Shown: positions 43,601-55,022 of the stretch, one piece after another
Position numbering within the stretch: the first letter of the stretch is position 1
Layout of the letters: the number at the start of each line of letters is the position of its first letter
Source: Lytechinus variegatus
Lineage: Eukaryota; Echinodermata; Echinoidea; Temnopleuroida; Toxopneustidae
DNA: 64,000 nt
Direction of reading: 5' to 3'
NCBI RefSeq assembly: GCF_018143015.1
Contig: NC_054751.1
Location: 32,316,347 to 32,380,346, forward strand
Made by a program: the position numbers and the translations under genes
The notes under the pieces: generated by a model
Databases searched by the model: none
What the model saw: the letters and a program-made list of their open reading frames with translations, nothing else
Told to the model about the DNA's origin: nothing

Positions 43601-46600
43601 ATTGCAACTCCATATATTTTTATCATGGATATTTATTTGTTAAACTATGATAGCACACATGGTTGTATTTTTACACCATTGTATATATCCTTCTCTTGGA
43701 GGCAAGTATACTATTCAGAGCCTCATAGAATATAACTAATTATACAAACAAGTATAAATAGATGAATAAATTAATTTTGAAAAAGAATGAAATAAGCGAA
43801 TGAATGAATGAATAAATGAACGAACGAATGAATGAATGGATAAGTAAATGAATAGAAATAGATAGATAAATAGATATACAAATGAATTAATTAAGTAAGT
43901 AAATTCATAAATATTGGCCAGTGTATGGTTGTGGTATCAAGAATAGCTTCAGTATTGATGTTGTTTAAATGGGAATGGGATGGGTACATAGTTTGTTTGT
44001 TTCCAGTCTAAAGACCAGTTCATTCTGTTATTTAGGGAGGGGTGTAATCAGCGTTCTCGCCAGAAAAAAATTCACCCATGTCGGGGACTTGTGCTGCCAT
44101 TCCCGGGGGGTGGGTGCGGGAGGGGGGTTCACCCCTCCCTCGCGGAGCGCGGAAGCGACGGCCTTTTCATGAAATAGAGACACCAAGGAAGCCCCATTGT
44201 GGCGTAGTTTTAAGCCCACACAAATGCACATAAATGTTAGGCCTGGGAGTAAACATCGATTGATCAAATGATTCGATTGGCATGCCGCCAATCACCAATC
44301 GATTAGCAAAATTTACACAAATCTAATGTTCGGCAGATCCCGATTATGACATTGGGAGAACTCGAATACCCAAGTAATAATAACAAAATGACAAGAAAAC
44401 AATGATATGACACTTCATACAGGTTTAAAAATTATGGTACCGAGATAATTTTTCAAAAATAATCAATGATTGTATTACATTCACAGTTACACACCAACAT
44501 GAAAGCGCTCCGAATTTTTTTTAATCCCACCCAACCTTGCCCTCGATACACAAAATGAGTTCATTGTCTGCATGCACAAAACAATAAGAAAACACACAAC
44601 CAACCTCACTTGAGCTGATTGGACCTTCGGATAGCCAATGAAACTTTTGGGGAAACAAAGAAGAAGGCAGTGGTTCCCTTATCAGGAGAGGTCATGACTT
44701 CAGAAATAAATTGACCCCTCCCCCATCTGTGTGTGTGTGTGTGTGTGAGGGAGAGAAAGATAAGGGTGGGAGCCGGAGAATTCCTTTGTTTCAAAACAAT
44801 GCAACCTTTTTTCTATCCCCCTCACACAATGAAAACTACATTCCAACATGCGCCCGTCTTCACCGGTACTTTCTCGACTAGTCTTCAAAAATAGACCCAG
44901 TTATACATGTAGGTTCAAATGATAAAAAATCGTAAATTTAAAAGGTATTTCAAATTAAATATTTTTCAAAATATTTTTTTGAAATACATGTGTAGAATCG
45001 TGGGCAGTGCCACAAGTGGGGGCGGGGACATGGTGTGGGCAAGGGATGAAATTGTTCAAGAAATGCTCCACCTGGGGTCAGTCTCAAAGAATAGTTCATG
45101 AATGAGTTGTTTACATCTTTCATGGACTTTGCACTGGCTGTTCAATCTGGGCTGATTCATTCATATGCAGGGGTGTGGCACTTGGAGGGATGCATGCATA
45201 ATACCTACTTTCATTTATTCTAAACATGTGACTTTGATGGAGATTTCACCATAAAGTAGGTCAACTATTGTGACTTAAAAGACCTGATTCCCGACGAACA
45301 ATCGAATCATTCGATTATTTTTTCAGGAAATAATTGAATGGTAAAAATGACAATCGTCCCAGGCCTAACATCCATGCACCATAGCGGTCACGCACAGTTC
45401 TCAAACTCCTTTGCTATTCGTTCATTGTGTGCAGAGAGGGCGGGATAAATGACAAACACAGTACAAGTACATGTTCCTTGTATGTACATACAATGCATTT
45501 ATTCCAAGTTCAGTAAGCGCAGCTACCGGTAGGTCATAGAGCATAGCCGGTGTGATGTGCGGGGCAGACGGGGGAATAGGCAACGGAACGACCGTACCGT
45601 GCCGTCATATGCCCGCAATAGCAGCCGCGAGCTAGCTGGGCGCCTTGCCACTTTCCTAGCCGTAGTAGGCCTGTAAGTGGTCTTAAGTTGGTGGGACTTC
45701 GGCGCAACCCGATAAATGAAGTTGATATCACTAAGATGAGTTCATGGAGTGTATTATTTTTTTCTGAATATTTCCATTTAATTTTTCCACGCATGTCGCC
45801 ACGCATGTCGCTGAAATTTTACGCATGGTTCCACTTGGTCTCCATTTCCGCACGCATGGTGTTTGCACCATGCGTGTTATACACTGGCGAGAACGCTGGA
45901 TGTAATATAGTTATTTTTTTTTAGATATCCTTTTACAGCACTTATAATTGGGGGGGGGGGGGTGGGCGTGATGTGCAAATCCTGGTATTTTGCTGACTGA
46001 ACGATATAGATACCGATTTGAGTATTTTTTTATTCATGATTTCTTTTTACTCTTGACAAAAAAATTGTTATTTCAAATTCAGTTGTGTATTTAAAACATG
46101 CTCCATTATGAAGTCATGACAATTGTAATACTGTATTCATTGATACAGAGATGATGATTCTTCTATTGGTAGATTAACAAACAGTTTTGAAGGGGAACAT
46201 ATATCATACTCTTCCTGTGGAACCACCTGTTATTAAGTGCATAATGTTGCATGTTACAACCAGCAAAAACAATATCACATGACACTACTTCAGATAATCA
46301 GATGACTGATTCTATTACAAATCTTCTGTATTACACTGCTGTTAGAGCAGCTACATGTAGCTTGTTCAGAGCTGAAATCACATGACTTTTATAGCCTATC
46401 CATGTATGTTAAACTCTACTGAGTTCTCTCAAGGGCCAAAGTAATAACAAATGACAGTCATTTCAAAAGGAAGTCCCTAGGAAAGGGCCAAAGTTTTGTT
46501 TACTTAATAAAGTGTAAATTTTGACAACAAACATCTAGGGTTAATGTTCATGTAAGTCTGCAATATATTACAAGTTTCCCTTTAGATATTTAGTATGTGT

Positions 46601-49600
46601 AGTATGTAAGTTGAATGTCTTTGTATGTATGTTATAGTGTGATGACAAATACAAGTTCTGATACTGAATGGATCCATGAAACCTTATGAAAATATTAGGT
46701 ATATAAAGTGTCTATACTACTTCTATAGCTAGAATTATATATGCCAAAGCCAAAGCCAAATATATTTTCAACCACAAAATACAAATTACAAAAATACAAA
46801 TTACAAAATACAAATTACAAAATATTATGAATGTTTGATTGTAACTGGTAACACCTTATTTGATTGTATTGAGCAGGTAGCAGATGCCAGCCCTGTACCA
46901 GTCATCCTGTATAGTGTACCTGCTAACACAGGAGTAGATCTTCCTGTTGAGGTAGTAGCTAAGATGTGCAGTCATCCCAATGTCATCGGTGTCAAGGACA
47001 GCGGAGGTGATGTAAGTTATCTCTGGAGATCTTTCGGGAAATCCCATAAAATGATCAACCTTTGTGTACCTCCGACCCCAATTTTTCTTCACTTCATGAA
47101 TTGACCAAGTCATGATCATTTGAGAACGTTACAGACTGTAAAAAGAACAAGGAATTAGAGACAGAAAATTTCATGAAGGTCCCACACATAGGGGGTCGGA
47201 CGTACATATTTTATGGAATTACCCTTTTGCGTTCAGGCTAATAGACATAGTGTTTTACAAATAATGCACAAATGAGAGAGTATTTTGTGGTGTTGTGTGC
47301 ACTAGAGGACATTTCTCATCCATGGTACATGTAACAACAAGCATACGTGAAGGGCTTGTCAATTCTTTTTGTACAACATTGTTCAGTACCAAAGGTACCT
47401 GCATTGCCATTAACATCACAACTCAAATCTGTACATTATTTGTTTTATAAAGTGGTTCGAAAAGCTGACTATGTCACATAAAAATTGGTTCAAATGAAAT
47501 AAAATCATTTATTTCCACAATGATATTAAAAAACACATAACAAATATGTACAAAATAAGATAAAACACACAATTAAAAAGGAAAATGAACCAAGTAATTC
47601 AATCATGATACTAAAAAAATGTACATTATTGTAGGGAGAGCCGAAAGAAGACCAAATAAGTCTTAGAATCAGGCAACCAACATAAAATTGACAGATAATG
47701 CAATCAAAATAGACATTTCTTAACAATATGAATAAATAAATGTGGCTTTCATTCAAAACTGTGTCAAAATAACAGTAAAGAAAATCAAAACGATAAGGAT
47801 ATCATATAACGTTACATATTAAAAAATCACAAAAAATAATATAAAGTTATGAAATAAACAATGCAAATAAAGTAAAGGATAATTTGATTTTAAGCTCTAC
47901 TTTTATTTGTTCAATTGGTTATCAGGTACTTTTTAAAATTATGTTTGATGGACTGGAGTGATACCTAGTCTTTAATTTCCACAGTTTAGAGCCAGTGAAT
48001 AAAAGAGTGGATTTAGCATGATGTTCAAACCTTTGGAAAATGAAAGTCATTGGCAGATCAAATTAAATTGAAATATATCAGAAATATGAGGAAGGGGGAT
48101 GTAGATGATGTTTACATTTTTACATAAAAAAATCCAATTTGTAGATTAATGATATCATACACATTCAATAGTTTATGAAATAATAGCTTATGAAATAATT
48201 AGCAGAGTGAGAATAATAGGAAGAATTGGAAATCAGGCGAATCGCTCTTTTCTGCAATTTGAATATTCTGTCAGATAAATAAATTTGCACAACAAGCTCA
48301 AATAATGTTACAATATGAAATATTTTAGGTGGAAGAACATGACGTAAATGATACAATGCACCAACCACTCAAGATATTTTAACACAGACATCTTTGATAT
48401 GATATTTCCATAACATGTGTTCATCAATACGGACACTTAGAAATTTGGAATGATTTGTGTATAGTAATTGAAATCCATTCATTTCTAGTCATTTATATCA
48501 TAATTAATATTACTAAATACCATAAACTTTGTTTTCGACATATTTATAACTAATCGTACATTTTAACCAATTGCTTGAATTTCGCAGTTCATTGTTTAGG
48601 GTGTAGATTATAAAGGAGATATCATTATGATTAAAAAAAAAAAAGGCAAGTGTCATCTGCAAATTGTAGGAAGTTTTAAATTTTTGAAGAGCACTGGATA
48701 TTGTTTATGTAAATCCGAAATAATAATGGACCTAATATGGATCCCTGTGGAATCTCACAAACAATATTTCATTACTGAATTAATTGAATCAACAGAGACA
48801 AATTGTTTATATTTGTTAGGTAGTTCACAATCCACTGATACGGCGTTCCCTGTATACCACAGAAGTTTTTGTTTTAAAATAAAATCTGTTACAAATCAGA
48901 TCAATTTAAATCTCACAGACAAGAATTAGAAAAATGAGAGTGTAGAACCTGCCACTTCCCTGCAAAGCCAGGCTGTAAACTTCCCTTTATATGATATCAT
49001 TTCTAGATGACAGATGTAGGATTGCAAACTAGAGATGACAATTTTCTTAGGTTTAAAGGGACTGCAAGTACCATGCACCCCTGCCTGGATCCGCCACTGC
49101 AACTACAGGCTTAAGGGTATCCTTAAGTGTGCGCACTTAAGAGTCATTACCTCCTACAACTTTTGAATATGAAACCACATGTATATAATTGCGAAATGGA
49201 TTTTGTTGTAAGCGAAAGAGTTACGTTAAAAAGTGCATTCCAATATTCATGCACTCTGGTACATTTGACTCCAGACACTGTGATAAAGATGATAAATAGT
49301 ATGTCCATTCATGTAGTTCAGTTACTATGTACATATACTTAACTGCGCTTTGATACTTGGTATCATATTATTACTCCGGCTGTAGCATTCAAGGAATAAA
49401 TCCTACCATTCACCTCACCTGGTTAAGTGCAGCACAATGTAGATAAAGTTCTTGCCGAATGAATAGTTGCCATGGCTGGGATTTCAACCCATGACTCTGG
49501 AGACTAATCCACTGGGCAACAACGCTCCACATACTGATACTGAAGACAATAGTAATTAAGTTTAAATGTCTTGCCATTTGTTTCCTACTGTTACCAGTGA

Positions 49601-52600
49601 TAGGATTGACATTTTTGTGAACAGAAAAAATACACAATGGTTGAGGCTATTCAGCCCCTAAAAATTACCCTTTAAAAATTACCAGTTGGGCTGATTGTTT
49701 TTTATGTCAATAATATTTTGAAATGAACATCAAATAGACATCAGAAAGAATAGGAAAAAAATAAAATTATAAAGAACAAAACCCAGTGTAATTCATGTGT
49801 GTTTATTATATTTTCCTCTGCTTTTGAAATAATTGTTTTTCTTTTTCTTCTTTTAAATGTGTTTATGATTTTGATATCTCACTCCTTATATTATTACTGC
49901 AATCATATATTTCATAAACATCTGTTTTTAATTTCCATACGTTGCAGGTTTCTAAAATTGGTTTGATGGTTCACAAAACAAAAGGAGAAGATTTCCAGGT
50001 TTTAGCTGGTTCAGGTGGATTTTTTATTCAAGCAATGACTGTAGGTATGTACTACCAATCCCTCTGGGTTTTATTCTAATAATTAAACCCAGGTTAAGGT
50101 TTAAATTCTTACTAAACAGAATTCTAGTTTACACTTCCGTGGAATGCTAGGTATCATCTTAATTTTTCAATATTGTGACAAAGGATAATGTACCAAATAA
50201 TTCATGATTTCCTCTAATACCACTCATTCTTTCCTTCACATTTCATAATTATTTTGTGTGTGTGGTAGGGTGCACAGTATTTTGATGATTAAAATTATCT
50301 GAACATTTTGACTGAGTTAGCAACTGGCACTTAATAAAAGTAATGGTCTTTATAGTTAACCTTTATTAACTAAACCACTGCTAAGAAAATATATCACCAT
50401 GTGGGTAAATCAACAGTTATTCTCAATGCGTCTGTATAGTCATGGATTACTTCTGCTATAATGCTATTTAGGCCCGGTTTGAAAGTCCATTTTTGATGCA
50501 CGTGTACACGGCGTGTTTTTTGGTCGTGTACACGTTGTAAACACCGAGTGAGAGTGAGTTACAGAATGTTTCCTACATGTAGCCTACGTCACGGTTTTAA
50601 AGCTTACCTGAGAAGTTAGAAGTATCAATCCACAAAAATTGGTGCAATTAAAAAGTTTTATCAGCTTAGCAGCGCATTAAATTAATAAAGAATGCAAAAG
50701 TAAATTAGTGCAGGGCCCTAGTTAACGCCGACGTTCGTTGGATGCGCATTTTGCATACTGTACCGTACATGCATGCACAGATCGCTGCAGAATTAAGTGT
50801 AACTGAAGTTATCGATTGATTTTCATTATTTTATTGCCAATTTGAGGAGCGTGTGTTTGTAGGCTTGTAGCATATGTGTATGAGCGTATAACACGTAACT
50901 GGAGCAATGATCGCTGTCGCAATTGGTGATTCTCAAATTGGCTCTAAAAGTGACTGACGAACACTTTCGAGAGTCTCGTTACGTGTTATACGCTCATACA
51001 CATGTGCTACAAGCCTACAAACACACGCTCCTCAAATTGGCAATATAATAATGAAAATCAATCGATAACTTCAGTTACACTCAATTCTGCAGCGATCTGT
51101 GCATGTATGTACGGTACAGTATGCAAAATGCGCATCCAACGAACGTCGGCGTTAACTAGGGCCCTGCACTGACCGGAGCATACCCATTTCGTGTGGTACA
51201 AAAACTTGAGTCTCCAGAATAAATGTGGATTAAATCGGCGATTTTGGAAGTAAACTCACTCTAGGTTAATTGAAATATATTGACATAATAGTGATTAAAA
51301 CATGTGCAGTGTCTTAGAACTAAGAATTAATGTGAGGCTGTGAGCTTGTTCACTGACTTTACAGTCCCACGCAAGCTTTATGCAGATGCTACCGTGTACA
51401 CGGTGATGGAATTTAGTACACGTGCACTGACTTGACCGTGCGTGTACACGTGTACACGTGTACCCGAAACGGGCCTAATGCTATTTCTACTAGTTTTGTA
51501 TTAGAAACGGTACTTTCAGATTCTTTGAAACAAGTACACTGGTATTGGTTTTCACTTTACATTATTCTTCACATGTTACCTTAGAGGAAATTGAATGCTA
51601 GACAATGTTAATTCATTTCTTTAAACTGGATTTTAGACAAGGACTACTCTTTCTGATTCTCTGATTGTTTAGGTGCAGTAGGAGGAGTCTGTGCTGTCGC
51701 TAATGTCCTTGGTGAAGAAACATGTAATCTATACCAGCTTTTTAAAGATGGGAAGATGGAAGAAGCAGTAAAACTTCAACATCGCATCATTGCTCCAAAT
51801 GCTTGTGTAAGTATGAGACAAAACAAGTATCCTAGAACCTTAATGTAAGAATATTATAGAAAGCCTGGCCCTGATTTTTCAAACATCTTTATCAATACCA
51901 AATGCGAGAAGTCGGTGACAAATTTTGTCTCTTGATGAAACCATTCAGTTTAGAGGATATCAGTATTCTCTGATAGTTTAAAGTTGAATTAAGAAGGGGG
52001 TGAGTTTCCATAAATATGGGTTCCACACACAATATATAGTATATATTAATTGTTCAAACAGATAGCATGTCACAAAAACCATCTGCCTTCTCGATATTTT
52101 GCTTAGAAAGTCTATGAAATTAGCCCCCTGTCAGAGCCCGAGAGACGAGTGTACAGAAAAATCACTCTGAGTGTGACGTCACCGGCGGGAATTTAGTGTA
52201 AGAGGTGCCTGGGTTTAATACAGAAATGCTATGCAGAGTCAAAGAAAGATATTTTTCAAAGCAACTCGAATCAAACAAATAAGAATCATATGTACAAATC
52301 TTTACTTTACCTGTATAAAGAATAGTTTGAATTATTATCATGAACTGTTAAATCATGATGTAAGATTGCAAACAGTGAGTTATTGAATGATATTGTCACT
52401 ATTTCTCATTCATTTTATCACGATGTACCTTCGAGTGAGTAGCTGGAAAGTAGATCCGGCAGCTAGCTCAGCTCTGCCCGGCCGCCTACACACATTAAAC
52501 ACACAGCAAGCTTAGCGCGCGGCTTTCAACTTTGCTGTATTGCATTTACGTAAACAAACGGTACCGGTATAGTACTGCGGTGGCTTTACTTTTCTATTCG

Positions 52601-55022
52601 ACATTTGTTGACGAAGTGAAAGAATGGCCGAAGATACGTTTATCGACTGGTGAGAAGACCTCGATCAAATTTCATATTATTCGCCTTGAAATTATTCCTT
52701 TAGGGTCTATGGTATCATTGTGAGGGAATTTACATATTTTGAATAATAGTACGACCATAAATATATTTTTAATCATTTCCTCTTTGCAATTTCTCCGGCT
52801 CGAAGATACAACTTCAACTGCAGTTTATGACTTGTTTCGCCATACGGACACAGTCCCGAACGAAAACAATGCATTAAATCGTCTAAAATCGCTACAAAGA
52901 AAAAGAGTTAACAATGTAGGGACATATTATTGACTATATGACTTTCAATAATTATTACTTCCTTTTAATATCGTTCACATGAAATCAATAGCGATAAAAT
53001 GAAGTTTTGACACAAAAGTAAATATGCAGGCGTACGTGCATAGTACACAAAATGGCATTGCCTTGTTTACTACATACCCGCCGGTGACGTCACAGTCAGA
53101 TAACCCCCGTCTCGGTAGGCATTGCAGGAGCGAACTCAGGGAAAATGGGTAGGGATTATCGTTCAAATTCACTATTTTGAAAAAAAAAATTGGGGGGTCG
53201 AATCACCTCTTAGTGTTTTGGGGGTTGTAAGGTTGCTATTAATGTAAATATCTCAATATTTGGAATCGTCTTCTTAATTCAACTTTAAAGGAAGCATTCA
53301 AGGCTCTTCCTATTCTCTTCTAGGAATAGACTGTTTTTCCTGTTTCTCTTCTTTCAGAAGGCCTGTTCAAGAAACTAAACATGTCAAACAAATTCATATA
53401 TCTCATAGGTTGGAAATAGGTTTGAAACTTGAAAGTTAGTTTTTAATTTGGAGTTGTATTTAATTGCAAATATTTAGAACAGGTCCTAGATGTGCTTGAT
53501 ATATATCAAAGATGATATTTAAAATTAAAGATGTGATTTTTAATTTTTTTTTTTTTTTGGGGGGGGGGAATTGTCACTGATACCTGCCCTGAATATGCCA
53601 GCTTGAGGCATTAATCAATGAGTTACCATTCACTTCGTATTAGCTTTTTACTTTATCCTTTGGTGGGCAATAGTATTTATGAATTCTTGTTATCTGATTG
53701 GCAGTTTGTTTTAGAGTTGAATCTGTAGTAACCTCATTTGATTTTTGTGTTCCTCAGTAAAGATTTTATAAGTGTACATACATTTTAAATACATTGCGTA
53801 TCAAAAAAAAGTTTACACTTTGAAAAAATGCTGTAAAATTATACATTTGTAATATCCTGAAGATTGTTCCACATTTGAACATTGGTACAGGTCCATTAAA
53901 GCAAATGACGATATAACTGTCGAAAAATATTTCTGCTTGAGTGAGCACCACTTACTTTTGAAAAGTTAGTGGAAAATGATTGTGCAGAAATTTTAAATAG
54001 TTATGCGAATAAAAGTAGCCCTTAATCATGAAGAACACATGGAATTTAGCTAGTAAAATTGATTTGAAGATATCTTCTACATTGTTTGACTTGTTTCCTT
54101 GCCCAAAACACTTCGAAGAGTGCATTTTGCCCCACCCCACTCCCCCACACACCGAGGCCATTGTGACGATATTTACTTTACACTGAGCTGTGATTTACAT
54201 GGAATGGCTTAAGCTTGATTTTCATTTTGTTAATCATTGCTCAGCTTGGGAAAAGTGTGGAGAAACAAGTATTAAATGAAATTTAAACCAACTTTCAATG
54301 ATAAAAACTTAAGTGAAAAAATGCTGGAGATGTCTGATATAAACTTTTGTTCAGATTCAGTTATGTTCTCAGATCCAGCTGGCACAAATAGGGTAAAGGT
54401 TGTGCTTATTGAGTGTTGAAATTTCAATTTGGGGGGCAAAGTTGTCACAAAATGCTTGAATGTATCCGTTTTATTCCATTTGACTAAAAGTGCAAGGGAA
54501 ATGTATGATAAATCTTTTGTAGGGTCAGTTTGATTTCCTCCTTTCGACTTGACAACGAGCATTTCTGCGCAAACAGATTTCTGCGAGCTTTACAGAAATG
54601 GACAGTGCTCAGTGTAACATTCTGACAAAACTTTTACTTTCATTGGATAGATGAGACCCAAACCCAAGATTATATGTGAAAAAATTACCCACGTGTTGTG
54701 TATTTTTTAATTTCCAGGACTTTTTCAAAGTGTAAACTTTTTTTCGATACGCACTGTATTGCGTGAACAAGTAGGGTGTAAGAATACAAACACCATATTG
54801 GAATGGTATTCTGAATATGAAATTGATCTTGACCATTTCTCTCTCATTCCATGTGTATTACAGGTCACTAGGAAGTTTGGTATCCCCGGCTTAAAGACTG
54901 CCATGGATTGGTTTGGATTCTATGGGGGTCCTACACGCTCCCCTTTAGTACCCCTATCACAGGCACAGGTGGATTCTATGAGGAAAGACTTTGTGGAGAA
55001 TGGATTCATTCCAAAAGAATGA
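40428..55022 (+). CDS. HOGA1: 4-hydroxy-2-oxoglutarate aldolase, mitochondrial (7 exons)
   Basis: Class I (Schiff-base) aldolase of the DapA/NAL family. It splits 4-hydroxy-2-oxoglutarate to pyruvate and glyoxylate in hydroxyproline catabolism in mitochondria. Coding exons: 40428-40656, 41990-42118, 43394-43521, 46877-47011, 49948-50044, 51673-51806, 54864-55022. All junctions are GT-AG and in phase; 1,011 nt, 336 aa against 327 in human. Residues 1 to ~34 are Arg-rich and lack acids, fitting a mitochondrial presequence. Key motifs: GSNGEY (82-87), [16 protein letters not shown] with catalytic Tyr174, GVKDSGGD with Schiff-base Lys202, [16 protein letters not shown], and the C-terminal [20 protein letters not shown]. 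Nothing essential is missing, so the enzyme should be functional. Start chosen at the first ATG; a second Met at [10 protein letters not shown] lies too far in for a presequence. An AATAAA at 55120 may end the transcript. Confidence 0.96.
40757..40781. repeat. Poly(G) tract
   Basis: Long G homopolymer interrupted by little else, in HOGA1 intron 1. The reading frame from exon 1 that crosses it is intron read-through. Confidence 0.8.
41990..42118 (+). CDS. HOGA1: HOGA1 exon 2
   Basis: Encodes [20 protein letters not shown] through LIVAGSGCE. Acceptor ttcttacag. The donor gtaagg falls inside tgaatgtaagg, so the in-frame run past 42118 is intron. Confidence 0.94.
42207..42803. mobile_element. 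Foldback element in HOGA1 intron 2
   Basis: The left end CTAAAGGTCAAGTCTACCCC pairs with GGGGTGGACTTGTCCTTTAA. The arms contain gctgaaaatttcatcaaaat and aagaaagttatgacatttta, mirrored at 42684-42745. Starts only 89 bp after exon 2. Confidence 0.75.
42922..43039. mobile_element. 118-bp near-perfect hairpin MITE, hAT-type
   Basis: Starts CAGTGGCGGACC and ends GGTCCACCACTG. The arms of about 55 bp have few mismatches (core GGAGGAGACAAAGCATTGGA) with a 4-base loop near 42979. Flanked by an exact 8-bp duplication AATAGAAT (42914-42921 and 43040-43047), as expected of hAT insertions. Confidence 0.85.
43394..43521 (+). CDS. HOGA1: HOGA1 exon 3
   Basis: Encodes [20 protein letters not shown] through IQHFTK. 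Acceptor ttctccag, donor gtaatc. The split codon makes the Ser of GCES-TRDT. Confidence 0.94.
43790..43900 (+). repeat. (GAAT/GATA)n degenerate tetranucleotide repeat
   Basis: Runs of aatgaatgaatgaa passing into gatagataaatagata, in HOGA1 intron 3. Confidence 0.8.
44049..45898. mobile_element. hAT-like element containing a second element
   Basis: Ends CAGCGTTCTCGCCAG and, inverted, CTGGCGAGAACGCTG. Flanking 8-bp duplication GGTGTAAT / GATGTAAT with one mismatch (44041-44048, 45899-45906). CAG..CTG ends and an 8-bp duplication fit the hAT superfamily. No transposase ORF is seen. It fills most of HOGA1 intron 3. Confidence 0.78.
44237..45368. mobile_element. Nested element inside the hAT-like element
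   Basis: GTTAGGCCTGGGAG at the left is mirrored by TCCCAGGCCTAAC at the right. Subterminal ATGATTCGATTG and CAATCGAATCAT words pair as well. The target duplication is uncertain. Contains a GT dinucleotide run near 44728-44748. Confidence 0.65.
46763..46828 (+). repeat. Short minisatellite (caaattacaaaata)
   Basis: About four tandem units of a 14-16 bp word, 50 bp before HOGA1 exon 4. Confidence 0.75.
46877..47011 (+). CDS. HOGA1: HOGA1 exon 4 (active-site exon)
   Basis: Encodes [20 protein letters not shown] through [11 protein letters not shown]. Holds both catalytic Tyr174 and Schiff-base Lys202. Phase 0 at both ends. Confidence 0.96.
47440..48930 (-). pseudogene. Decayed LINE reverse transcriptase in HOGA1 intron 4
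   Basis: On the - strand, across frameshifts, the catalytic RT region is readable: [12 protein letters not shown] (near 48730-48765) and LQFADDT (near 48648-48668). A conserved C-terminal [17 protein letters not shown] (48190-48290) and a final [23 protein letters not shown] stretch near 47970-48030 follow. It is inserted antisense to HOGA1. Upstream parts are missing, so it is 5'-truncated. Ends are approximate. Confidence 0.75.
49337..49532 (-). repeat. tRNA-derived SINE in HOGA1 intron 4
   Basis: On the - strand the head reads GTGGAGCGTTGTTGCCCAGT, then GGATTAGTCTCCAGAG and a good B box GGGTTGAAATCCC. The A-box region TGCCCAGTGGATT and the B box have tRNA spacing. The body is shared with 15932-16150. 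Confidence 0.75.
49948..50044 (+). CDS. HOGA1: HOGA1 exon 5
   Basis: Encodes [20 protein letters not shown] and [12 protein letters not shown]. Acceptor cgttgcag, donor gtatgt. Confidence 0.94.
50470..51476. mobile_element. Foldback (MULE-like) element in HOGA1 intron 5
   Basis: Ends AGGCCCG..CGGGCCT, flanked by an exact 10-bp duplication AATGCTATTT (50460-50469 and 51477-51486). Subterminal cacgtgtacacg-type words recur at both ends. The centre is a 192-bp inverted repeat, listed separately. No ORF. A 9-10 bp duplication is typical of Mutator-like elements, but assignment by this alone is tentative. Confidence 0.82.
50708..51169. repeat. 192-bp inverted repeat with 78-bp spacer
   Basis: Arms 50708-50899 and 50978-51169 are nearly identical in reverse complement (agtgcagggccctagttaac .. 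gtgttatacgctcatacaca). In RNA it would form a long hairpin. May be its own nested insertion. Confidence 0.85.
51673..51806 (+). CDS. HOGA1: HOGA1 exon 6
   Basis: Encodes [20 protein letters not shown] through IIAPNAC. Acceptor ttgtttag, donor gtaagt. Confidence 0.94.
51977..53289. mobile_element. 1.3-kb foldback element in HOGA1 intron 6
   Basis: TTTAAAGTTGAATTAAGAAG at the left is mirrored by CTTCTTAATTCAACTTTAAA at the right. A second inverted pair, GTGACGTCACCGGCGGG near 52170 and CCCGCCGGTGACGTCAC near 53077, lies further in. Small ORFs at 52532-52723 and 52739-52933 have no recognised domain. Confidence 0.68.
53792..54756. mobile_element. Tc1/mariner-like non-autonomous element in HOGA1 intron 6
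   Basis: Terminal repeats CATTGCGTATCAAAAAAAAG and, in reverse complement, CAGTGCGTATCGAAAAAAAG, both continuing TTTACACTTTGAAAAA. Bounded by TA on each side (53790-53791, 54757-54758). No transposase is recognisable inside 965 bp. Its right end lies 107 bp before exon 7. Confidence 0.8.
54864..55022 (+). CDS. HOGA1: HOGA1 exon 7 (stop codon)
   Basis: Encodes [20 protein letters not shown] through ENGFIPKE and TGA. Acceptor tgtattacag. Confidence 0.95.
   Translation, partial: VTRKFGIPGLKTAMDWFGFYGGPTRSPLVPLSQAQVDSMRKDFVENGFIPKE

Noticed and set aside
52532..52933. Two small ORFs inside the 52 kb foldback, considered as transposase parts
   Set aside because: No catalytic motif or recognised domain, and the frames do not connect.
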